From assembly GCA_022843785.1 (NCBI GenBank), contig JALHMZ010000003.1:113135-177134 (forward strand): 64,000 nucleotides of DNA, given 5' to 3'. How positions within the stretch are numbered: the stretch's first letter is position 1; each line of letters starts with the position of its first letter. Below the pieces are notes generated by a model. The model did not search any database. It worked only from the letters and a program-made list of their open reading frames with translations, and had not been told where the DNA came from. This document shows positions 34,201 to 43,000 of the stretch, piece after piece. Made by a program: the position numbers and the translations under genes. The stretch is from Nitrospira sp. (lineage in GTDB: Bacteria; Nitrospirota; Nitrospiria; Nitrospirales; Nitrospiraceae).

Positions 34201-36638
34201 CCGGTGACGATACCTATGTCATCGGAGCCGGCGACACGATCGTGGAGCTGGCCGGGCAAGGCACAGACACGGTCAGCAGCGATCAGAGCGTCGTGCTTGC
34301 GGCCGACTTGGAGAATGCGACGCTGACAGGTACAGCGGCCATCAATGCGACGGGGAATGCCGCCAACAACGTGCTAACGGGCAACAGCGCCGCCAACGTG
34401 CTGGACGGCGGAGCGGGAGCGGATCAGCTGATCGGTGGGGACGGCGATGATACGTATCTGGTCGGAGCCGGCGACACCATTGTGGAGCAGCCGTTTCAGG
34501 GCACCGATACCGTGGTGGCCGATGCGACGTTCACGCTGAGCAATGATCTGGAGCACCTGACGCTGACAGGTAATACCGCCATCAATGGAACCGGCAACAG
34601 CGGCAACAACGTACTGACTGGGAACAGCGCCGCCAACATCCTGGCCGGCGAGGCCGGGGACGATACCTACGTCGTGGACGGAGCCGACACCATCATCGAG
34701 AATGCCGGTGAAGGGATAGACACCGTACAGACATCAGCCAGCTGGGTGCTGACAGGCGAACTGGAACATTTGACGCTGACTGGGACCAACGCGATCAATG
34801 GGACCGGCAACACACTCGATAACGTGATGACTGGCAACAGCGGCGCGAACGTGCTGACCGGCGGCGCCGGCGATGATACGTATGTCGTGGATGGCACAGA
34901 CACCATCGTGGAATTGGCGAATGAGGGGACGGATACGGTCCAGAGTTCAGCCAGTTTCACGCTGATGACTCATCTCGAGTATTTGACGTTGACCGGCACA
35001 GCTGCAGTCAACGGCACTGGAAATGCACTGAACAATATCTTGAATGGAAATACCGGCGCCAATGTACTGGATGGTGGAGCGGGTGCCGATACGATGTCCG
35101 GAGATGCCGGGGACGATACTTATGTCGTCGACAACGTTGGGGATACCGTGACGGAAAACGCCTCTGCCGGCGTCGATACGGTTCAGAGCAGCATCACCTA
35201 TACGCTGGGAGCCAACGTTGAGCATTTGACGTTGACGGGCACGGCGGCGATCAATGGCACTGGCAACTCCTTGGCGAATGTATTGACTGGCAACATCGGG
35301 GCCAACGTGTTGGCGGGCGGCGCGGGTAACGACGCGTATGTCGTCGGGACTGGTGACTCGATCGTTGAAAATGCCAGTGCTGGGACAGATACGGTGCAGA
35401 GTTCGATCACCTGGACGTTAGGCTCGAATCTTGAAAGCCTGATGCTCACCGGCACGGCGGCGATCAACGGCACCGGCAATACGCTCAATAATACGCTCAT
35501 CGGCAACAGCGGAGCGAATGTCTTAAGTGGTGGAACGGGCAACGATACCATGTCAGGCGGAGCCGGCAATGATACCTATGTCGTCAATGTGACCGGCGAC
35601 GTGGTGACGGAACTGGCCAATGAGGGGACGGATACGGTGCAAAGCGCAGTCACCTGGATATTGGGGGCTAATGTCGAGAATCTCACCTTGACGGGCACGA
35701 CGGCGATCAACGGGACAGGGAATACACTCGATAATGTGCTGATTGGTAACAGCGCGGCGAATACCCTCACGGGCGGCGCGGGCCACGATATGCTCGATGG
35801 CGGCGCGGGCAATGACACGATGGTGGGCGGGACCGGAAACGATAGTTATATCGTCAATGCCACCGGCGATATTGTGACCGAACAGGCCAACGAAGGGACC
35901 GATACCGTGCTCAGTGCTGTGACGAGAACCTTGGGCGCCAATCTGGAGAACCTCACGCTCACTGGCACAGCGGCGATCAACGGGACGGGGAATGCGCTGG
36001 ACAATGTGTTGATCGGCAACAGTGCGGCGAACGTGCTCACCGGTGCGGCTGGTAATGATACCTATGTCGTCGGAGCCGGGGATACGGTGACCGAGGCGGC
36101 GAGTGGGGGGACCGACACCGTGCAGAGTAGTGTGACCTGGACACTGGGAAGCAACCTTGAGAATCTGACGCTCACCGGAATCGCGGTGATCAATGGGACG
36201 GGCAATTCCGCTAGCAATATGATGGCTGGTAACAGTGCGAACAATACGTTGACCGGGTTGGGAGGCAACGATACCTATCTGTATAGCCGGGGTGGTGGCC
36301 AGGATACGATTATCGATAATTCAGGCGCCTCCGACTCCATGTTGTTTGGCATCACGATTAACCCTCTCGATCTGGTGCTCACCAGGCAGGTGAACAACTT
36401 GCGGCTGTCGATTCATGGTTCAACGGATTATGTGACGGTCCAGAATTGGTACACCAGTTCGTCGAATCGGACCGAAACTATCCAGGCCGGCAACGGCCAG
36501 ACCTTACTGAGCACGCAAGTGGATCAGCTCATCCAAGCCATGGCCTCGTTCAGCCAGCAGACCGGTCTGACCTGGGATCAGGCCATCGATCAACAACCGC
36601 AGCAGGTCCAAACCATTCTGGCTGCCAACTGGCAGTAG
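28236..36638 (+). CDS. RTX protein 1: giant lipase-RTX protein (2800 aa)
   Basis: The true start is ATG 28236, one base after lipoprotein B. Residues 1-300 are a class 3 lipase (TGHSLGGG, Ser111). A helical linker follows to about 445, then many Ca2+-binding GGxGxDxLx repeats. Two cadherin-like/putative-Ig modules lie at about 1200-1400 (PTWLTFDSVSGAFSGTP). Then come more RTX repeats and a long run of NVENLTLTGTAAINGTGN-type repeats of about 80-95 residues. The last 90 residues (LRLSIHGSTDYVTVQNWY ... ILAANWQ) match the ends of the other RTX proteins and are the presumed type I secretion signal. There is no N-terminal signal peptide. It should be an exported lipase with a large calcium-folded tail. 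Confidence 0.92.
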   Translation: MATEVEYALMAGRIYQSTRDKINWFPDLLAFGWTERVDKSQSLPSGFEATYFAKGNEIVISYAGTGSNADWWANAGGVSGVVTEQLREAADYYLQVKVANPGAIISLTGHSLGGGLASLMAVFFDETAVTFDQAPFRNSASVSVATSLKEYLLNERGYSQPDLQELTNFISAAAGGGVPNNNNVVDFSVQGEILSTASGLRIGASTSWTHGAPDLAGISLHSHALLTAFLQSDRTAPGQQSLSDVTFKLPDVVRMIFDSNLYKFSTDTQNTQNTNFIEHLLRHQSGIAGLTTGENVVPADDMLNRFTRDLWKLAQDGGLTMTDGPAPATNLVSKALIAFAMQMYYEDTANATNREKELFTNLATENTGSGGIRFDQADVASAIRDAKGYNDFLFYLINNFSAADRQRIEDRLPFMRDWYVQAGSGGMNASDTLNRGAFMLGGYRADDLIGGMGADLLVGNAGHDRLAGGAGTDTLLGGTGFDVYSYQTGDGHDRIEDADARGVIFVNGQMLVGGVKKAGHTDWTSPDGTIMYRMSGTDLIVELDGQQVLTVNENFESGQFGIRLIDEPAMPPYENGWDTRRHYWETGLEPDGPTTDPSLNLILHGSESADNVLERGFMFGNDQVYGYGGGDTIEAGLGHDRVYGGDGTDMIYGGQLGWMENVDTLDGDDYLNGENGNDSLVGLAGNDRLFGGEGNDNLRGDGDAIMPFYVMPSGGDDSLDGGIGDDTLIGDYGADVLSGGDGDDFLRGDYTIHRRVPGAEEPLHQSVPVPFDLTRAQDDFLDGGAGNDEMYGDGGDDTLVGGAGNDQLFGDYKREFYVGESWTDEAVLNEGGHDVLEGGEGNDVLNGMRGDDVLAGGTGADILFGDVGADTLFGNDENDFLYGDTDGPEIFTGANDFLDGGAGDDQLVGDSGDDVLVGGTGNDLLVGDNDLNPQIIGADMLFGDAGDDELQGGSGNDLLYGGVGSDIYVFNVGDGQDETFEEDRIGDINTIIFGPGLTLEMLTFTPHTAQETLLIQAGADSILVHGFTNNGVNGTGGMQHISVDGFGYSLLDLLGLPNGDVIGTSGNDSIRTGNGTNTIYSGAGNDTITANGGSDLLVGGSGHDTYTFNVGDGLDTIQDVATTSEGNRIVFGVGITAASLTYTQSPDTLTIAYNGAADAIQLVGFNQNTVLGSLVVSTLEFADNSVVNLADLYPTFTNHLPTVTTPLADQTAPEDTPWTFAVPAMTFTDEDAGDMMTYSASLAGGSALPTWLTFDSVSGAFSGTPDNAQVGTIGLRVTATDSMNASVSDTFNLTITNVNDAPTVATPLADQLATKDVPFTFVVPAGTFADVDPGDTLAYGATLSDGSPLPAWLTFNPSSRTFSGTPQMPDVGVLNVRVTVMDTGSLSVSDVFALSVAHGLNEIVGTSASETLTGTVGNDLLRGLGGNDTLIGSDGHDTLEGGDGNDQLSGGNGNDTLDGGAGDDQLHAGTPGETGNNILRGGAGADRLEGYSGNDTFQGGAGNDTFYDAYGGQNVYLFGRGDGQDTIYSNYGTVRFAPDVLPTEVTVRGNRDLSMTLSISGTTDQISLFNWMIPSSTTRIDRVEFAGGTVWDQAVLRAKATAGSAGDDYLGGTNGNDTLSGLGGNDLIQAYNGNDVLDGGAGNDTLWGGLGDDTYVFGRGYGADLIQDDGGIVDIIQLASDILISDVTLLQNGSVLLLSLDQSATQIRFAGIEQIAFAGGPIWDAAAIASQTIVGSVNAMAGTAGNDTFMVDHTLDTVTEGANQGIDTIQSLVSYVLPDNVENMTLTGYFNIDGAGNALNNVIIGNSGNNTLAGGLGFDTLQGGVGDDAYTLVAGGVIIEAPNEGVDAITFIGDAVNGGWNYTLPDNVENLFVSAAGQVISSARSFYGNALGNVIQGDADWFNHIDGGLGGDTMAGGRFSDTYVVDNVGDVILETGSSIDTVLSSVSVTLSSRLENLTLTGSAAINGTGNESNNVLTGNNAANVLTGGTGDDTYVIGAGDTIVELAGQGTDTVSSDQSVVLAADLENATLTGTAAINATGNAANNVLTGNSAANVLDGGAGADQLIGGDGDDTYLVGAGDTIVEQPFQGTDTVVADATFTLSNDLEHLTLTGNTAINGTGNSGNNVLTGNSAANILAGEAGDDTYVVDGADTIIENAGEGIDTVQTSASWVLTGELEHLTLTGTNAINGTGNTLDNVMTGNSGANVLTGGAGDDTYVVDGTDTIVELANEGTDTVQSSASFTLMTHLEYLTLTGTAAVNGTGNALNNILNGNTGANVLDGGAGADTMSGDAGDDTYVVDNVGDTVTENASAGVDTVQSSITYTLGANVEHLTLTGTAAINGTGNSLANVLTGNIGANVLAGGAGNDAYVVGTGDSIVENASAGTDTVQSSITWTLGSNLESLMLTGTAAINGTGNTLNNTLIGNSGANVLSGGTGNDTMSGGAGNDTYVVNVTGDVVTELANEGTDTVQSAVTWILGANVENLTLTGTTAINGTGNTLDNVLIGNSAANTLTGGAGHDMLDGGAGNDTMVGGTGNDSYIVNATGDIVTEQANEGTDTVLSAVTRTLGANLENLTLTGTAAINGTGNALDNVLIGNSAANVLTGAAGNDTYVVGAGDTVTEAASGGTDTVQSSVTWTLGSNLENLTLTGIAVINGTGNSASNMMAGNSANNTLTGLGGNDTYLYSRGGGQDTIIDNSGASDSMLFGITINPLDLVLTRQVNNLRLSIHGSTDYVTVQNWYTSSSNRTETIQAGNGQTLLSTQVDQLIQAMASFSQQTGLTWDQAIDQQPQQVQTILAANWQ
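36393..36598 (+). repeat. 206-bp segment identical to the end of RTX gene 3 (copy 1)
   Basis: Every base from AACAACTTGCGG (36393) to CAACAACC (36598) equals 51121-51326 by direct reading. It encodes the presumed secretion signal of RTX protein 1. Identity at third codon positions indicates recent gene conversion or duplication. Confidence 0.85.
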
Positions 36639-36659
36639 CCCACCAGGGCTTTGCGACCC

Positions 36660-36688
36660 AAGGGGGAGTCGTTTCGAGACTCCCCCTT
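36660..36688 (+). terminator. Terminator-like hairpin after RTX gene 1
   Basis: The perfect 11-base arms AAGGGGGAGTC / GACTCCCCCTT have a GTTTCGA loop, 22 bp after the stop codon. The T-tract is short, but this is the strongest hairpin in the intergenic region and a likely rho-independent terminator. Confidence 0.7.
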
Positions 36689-37055
36689 CAAGATCCATCA
36701 ACCCCGTCGTCGTTCGTTCTGATTTCACACACACTGGATCTAGAAGTTGTCTCGCTGGATGAGGGCGACATTTTGGTTTCCCTACCTTGTGCTCTATGTT
36801 AGTTTGCCTTTGTAGCGTGAGACTTGCGTGGAACGGTTGTATCAAGGATTGCCCCTTGCGGGGAATGCCGTCATGTGGGTGATTGCACAGAGGTGTTGAG
36901 TCTAATGGCCACGACAATCGATCAATCTCCTGTCATCGTCACGGAACCCAGGGAGACAAGGTTTGGGTTTGGAATCAGCGCACATGGGTATTGCGGGTGT
37001 CCGTTTGTAGAGAGAAGAGAAATGGTCATGCTCATACATCACAGGAGGGGATGCC
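36689..37055. other. Intergenic region before RTX gene 2
   Basis: About 370 bp between the hairpin and RTX gene 2. Short frames have no convincing start signals or products. It probably holds the promoter of RTX gene 2, but I see no clear -35/-10 pair. AGGAGG at 37043-37048 is the ribosome binding site of the next gene. Confidence 0.45.
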
Positions 37056-40000
37056 ATGGCTAACATCGTTGGGACTGCCGGGAACGATGTCCTGATCGGC
37101 ACATCCGCAATCGACACGATTGACGGTCTGGCCGGTAATGACCAGCTCTCAGGTGGCGCGGGCAACGATACCCTTGATGGCGGCGATGACGACGATGTGC
37201 TGGACGGTGAGGACGGGAGTGACGTGCTTCAAGGGGAAGCCGGCGACGATGTGTTGGTCGGCGGGATTGGCGACGATCAACTGCTGGGCGGAGCTGGCGC
37301 CGACACCTATCTCTTCAACCTCGGCGATGGGATCGACAGTCTCTCTGATTCCAACCAGATTGGCGAGGAAAGTCGCGTGGTGTTTGGGGCAGGCATCACC
37401 TCCTCGACCGTCACCTTGACGACTACCTCTGGGCAAGTGCTCGTCAGACCTGGCGCGATATTGGAGGGGGTGACGATCGGAGCCAACGGCAGCGATGTGT
37501 TGGGGCCTCGCGCCGTCGACCGGTTTGAGTTTGCCGATGGTAGTACGCTTACCTATAGCGATCTGGTGGTGCGCGGGTTCGATATTGACGGGACGGAGTT
37601 CGACGACTTTTTATCGGGGACCAATGTGGTTGATCGCTTCCGTGGAGGACTCGGGAACGATCGGTTAGAAGGCGGGGACGGGCAGGATTCCTACTTCTTC
37701 AATGTGGGCGACGGCACCGACACCATTGTCGATACGGCGTCAGCCGGCGCGGGAAATGAAGTGGTTTTCGGTCCCGGCATCACGTCTGCCGATCTTCGTT
37801 TGGATCTAGCTCCTGATCAATCTGACCCCAGCCTCACCGACCTACTTCTTCATGTCGGGACAAACGGCGATGCGCTCCAACTCGACACGTTCGATCGGAG
37901 TAATGTGCTTGGTCCACGCACCATTGAAACCTTCCGCTTCTCCGCCGGCAGCACACTGACTTATGCCCAGCTGCTTGCGCGCGGGTTCGATATGACGGGA
38001 ACGACCGGTGATGACCAGTTGGAGGGGACGAGTGTGACCGATCGCATGAGCGGTGGCGCCGGCAGCGATGAGCTCCGAGCCGGCGCCGGCAGCGATACCC
38101 TTGAGGGAGGTGCGGGCAACGACCGGCTCATCGGCGGGCAGGGCAACGACACCTATCGGTTCGGTTCGGGCTCCGGACAGGATGTGATCACGGATACCGA
38201 CGGGAGTCTGGATCGGATTGAGATGGCTGTGGGGGTGTCCCCATCCGACGTCGTGGCCACACGGGACATCAATGACCTGGTCCTGCGTCTGAATGGCGGC
38301 GCGGACCAGCTGACTGTGTCGATGTATTTCCTCAACCCTGTGTTTCAGGTTGAACGAGTCGGGTTCGCCGATGGCACAGTCTGGGATCGCGCTGCCATCG
38401 AAGACCTCATCACTCCGGTAATCACCGGAACGGCCGGACCCGATCTACTCTCAGGGGAAAATGGGAACGAGCGGTTATTCGGGCTTGAGGGCGACGATCA
38501 GCTGACGGGACTCGGTGGACATGATCGTTTGGACGGAGGCACCGGCGCCGATCAGCTCATCGGTGGGACGGGCGATGACACGTTCGTCGTCGATGATGCC
38601 GGTGATGTCGTCACCGAGTTGGAGAACGAAGGCACGGATACGGTGCAGGCGGCGGTCACCTACCAATTGTCTTCCAATGTCGAGTACTTGACGCTGACTG
38701 GGAACACGGCGATCAACGGCTTGGGCAATGACCTCGATAATGTGCTGACGGGGAACCTTGCCGCCAATGTGCTGACCGGTGGTTTGGGCAACGATACGTA
38801 TGTGGTAAGTGCTGGTGACACGGTGGTGGAACTAGAGGGCGAAGGCACCGATACGGTACAGGCTGGCGTGAGCATGACGCTTGGAGCCAATGTTGAGAAT
38901 CTATCACTGACCGGCAGCGCGTCGCTGATTGGAACAGGCAACGCATTGGACAATATTCTGGAAGCGGACGGATCAGTCAGCATCCTGGCCGGCGGCGGCG
39001 GGAACGATACCTATCTGATCGGACCGAACGGCGATGACGATATTCTTGTTGAGACGGCGACAGGTGGCATCGATACGGTGATCGCCGCGCACGACTATCG
39101 CTTGCCGGATTATATTGAACACCTGACGGTGCTGGATCCCCGTGTGCCGGACTTCGGGAGTTTCTTGCTTGTGCCGTATGGGGCATCGGGACAAACGAGG
39201 GCAGGATATGGAAATGCACTGAATAATATGCTGGTTGGAGGCAGGGCGAACAATGTGCTGGACGGCGGGCTTGGCGCGGATACCCTGATCGGCGGCGAGG
39301 GCGATGACACCTATGTGGTGGACAACATCGGGGATACCGTAACCGAGCAGGCGAATGAGGGCATGGACACGGTGCAGTCGACGGTCAGTCATCAACTGTC
39401 GACCAATGTGGAGAATCTCAGGCTGACAGGCGCGGCTTCAGTAGATGGGACCGGCAATGCGCTGAACAACGAGATGCGAGGGAATAGTGCCGCGAATGTC
39501 TTGGACGGCGGTATCGGGAACGACAATCTCATGGGCTTCGGCGGCGCCGACACATACCTGTTTGGCCGTGGAGGGGGACGCGATACGGTGTTTGACTCCG
39601 GGACTGCCGATGAGATCGATACGATTCAGTTTGATGCGGCCGTCACGGCCGGGGATGTGGAGGTCTACCGGAACGGATACAACCTGGAGCTGGCCATCCG
39701 CGACACGACCGATGAACTGACGCTCATCTCTTTCTTTGATTCACCCGGCTACGACCAGAAACAGATGCGCTTTACCGATGGCACGGTGTGGAACAGCGCG
39801 GAGCTGAGTGCGCGGGCGCTGGTTGGCACGGTCATCACAGGGTCGTCAGAGAGCGAAACCATTCTGGGAAGCGATGGCCATGATCTGTTGATCGGGTCCG
39901 CTGGTAATGATGTGGTAGTGGGAGGGCGTGGCAAGGACACGCTGTATGGCGACCTGACGTTCCAACCATCTTTCGGAAATCAGATCATCGGCGATGACAC

Positions 40001-43000
40001 GCTCACGGGCGGGGCGGGCGACGATACCCTCGTTGATTTCCGGGGGACGAATCTGTTCGACGGGGGGGCCGGGGACGATACTCTGATTCTCGGGACGGGA
40101 GTCGATACCGTCCTGTTTGGCCTGGGATCCGGTGTTGACCAGGTAACGTTCGATAACAACAGGAATGACATCGATGTCATTGAGATGGCAGCAGGGATCG
40201 CTCCTGGCGATCTCTCGTTGACGTGGCGCTCAGCGTCCAGCGCAGATCTGCTCATTGTGTCTACTGGAGATACGTTGACGATCCAGCTCTCAACGGATTG
40301 GTTTGCGGTGGGGCCGGAACTGACGCAGGCGGTCGTGCGATTCACGGACGGCACTCAGTGGAGTCTGGCCTGGTCATCTTCGAACGTCGGCATCCCCACA
40401 GCAACGTCATCCGATGATGTGCTTGATGCCTCATTTCCTGCCACTCTAGCCGGGTTGAATGGAGACGATACCTATGTCTTTGGAAGCTCGGGTGTTTCTG
40501 GGAATTACGCTGTGATCGAAGCGCCGGGTGAGGGGATCGATACGGTTCAGAGCCTCCTTGATTATGTACTGGATCCGCAGGTGGAGCATCTTATCCTTGT
40601 GGAGAGTTCCAGCTCCGTATTGCCAAACGCTGAGCGAGGAACCGGCAATGAGTTAGACAACCTTCTCATCGGCAATACAGGAGACAATATCCTGGATGGC
40701 GGCGCGGGGAATGACGTGTTGGTTGGGGGGATCGCTCTTGAGCTGGAAGGACCGCCCTATGTGAGAGGGACCGGCAGCGACATTCTTCTAGGCGGGGCCG
40801 GTGATGACGTGCTGATGGAAGACGCCGGGAATTTCTCGTTCATCGGCGGAGCGCTGTTTCTCAATAGTACCCTTGATCGCCGGGACAGCGTTCCTCGTGT
40901 TGCCGATGATCTTTTTATCGGAGGGAGCGGTAATGACACCTACATCCTGCACAGTCAAACTCAGACCGTGGTGGAACTGGAGAATGAGGGGACGGATACG
41001 GTACGTAGCACCGTCGATTATGTCTTGGGGGATCATGTTGAGAATCTCACGCTCCTGGAGAATGCGCCGACGTATTTGCCCGGCCCTCTCGCTGGTATGG
41101 GCAATGAGCTCGACAACGTGCTTATCGGTAACAGTGAGGACAATGTTCTGAGTAGTGGAGGCGGACAGGATACCTTGTGGGGTGGAAGGGGACTATGCAG
41201 GGACACGGAGATCATCCAGTCGGGCCAGGACATCCTCATCGGCGGCAGTGGTCACGATACCTATCTCTTCAATCTCGGCGATGGGATCGACATGATTGAG
41301 GATGCCACCGCGCCGGGTGAGGGGAACCGGATTCAGTTCGGTGTTGGGATTGCGCAGAGCGATCTGACCCTCACACGTGATGAAACCGCACGAACCCTCA
41401 CGATTCAGGTTGGCAGCAGCGGGGCGGATCGGCTCATCCTAACCAACTTCGATCCGACGAATGCCAACGGGTCGCTGGTGGTCGAGACGCTGGTCTTTTC
41501 GGATGGAAGCCAGGCGAGTCTCGCGGCTCTCCTTGGAAGCGCGACGAACCAGACGCCGACGGTGGCCAATCCGATTGCCGATCAGACCGTGCCGGAAGAG
41601 ACACTGATCACTCTCCAAATCCCGGCCAACACCTTTGCTGATCCCGATGCGGATGACATTCTAACCTACCATGCGAGCCTAGCCAACGGGAACGCGCTCC
41701 CGACTTGGCTGAATTTCGATGCTACCACACGCACGTTCAGAGGCACGCCAGACGATGCGCAGGTCGGTATGCTGGATCTGCAAGTCACGGCGACCGATAC
41801 GGGCGATCTTAGCGTATCCGACGGGTTCACCCTGACTGTTACGAACGTGAACGAGGCCCCGATTGTGACGGCACCTCTGACCGATGAGACGGGAGCCGAA
41901 GACGAACCGTTCTTGTTCACAATGCCGACGGGAGTCTTTTCCGATGCCGACGTTGTCCATGGCGAGAGCCTGACCTACCAGGCTACCCTCGCTGACGGCA
42001 GTCCGCTGCCGTCGTGGCTCAGTTTCAATCCGACCACGCGGACTTTCAGTGGCACGCCGATCCCAGGAAGCGTCGGGACGCTTCAAGTTGCGGTGACCGC
42101 GACCGATAGCGGAGGCCTCAGCGTGAGCGACGTCCTTGCACTCGCTATCTCCGGGCCCCTGCCTCAAACCTTGACCGGCACCGACGGCGACGATGTCCTG
42201 ACCGGCGGTCGAGGCGACGACACGCTGAGTGGCGGGACCGGGAACGATACGATGGACGGCGGCCCAGGCCAGGACACCTACCTGTTCAATCTCGGTGATG
42301 GTGAGGACACGATCACCGATACGAGTCTCACCGGCGACGGAAATACATTGCAATTCGGGATGGGGATCACCCCCAATGATCTGAGCCTCACGCTTGGTTC
42401 CTTGCTGATTCGGGTAGGGACAAACGGCGATGCTGTCCATCTCACGCCGTTCGATCCGAGCGACGCTTTGGGACCACATGCGATCGAGACCTTCCGGTTT
42501 GCCGATGGGGCGGTGCTATCCTACGCCCAACTTCTTGCCATGGGCTTCGATCTGACCGGCACCGACGGAGATGATTCGCTTACCGGCACGAATGTCGGCG
42601 ATCGCATCAACGGTTTGGACGGGAACGATATGATTGACGCCGGGGCCGGCGACGACCTGCTAGATGGTGGGGCCGGCAGCGATATGCTCATGGGGCGGGC
42701 AGGCAACGACATCTATGTTGTCGACGCGACCGGCGATATCGTGACCGAACTGGCAGATGAAGGGACAGACACGGTGCAGACGTCGCTGGTGGCCTATACG
42801 CTGGGCGCCAATGTGGAGAATTTGACTCTGATTGGTACCGGCCCAAGCGTTGGGTCCGGCAATGCGTTGACGAATCAATTGACCGGCAACAGTGAGGCCA
42901 ATTTGCTCGATGGGAAGGGCGGGGCCGATACGATGATCGGCGGTGCGGGCGATGATTTCTACGTCGTGGATCAGGTCGGTGACACGGTGGTCGAACTGCC

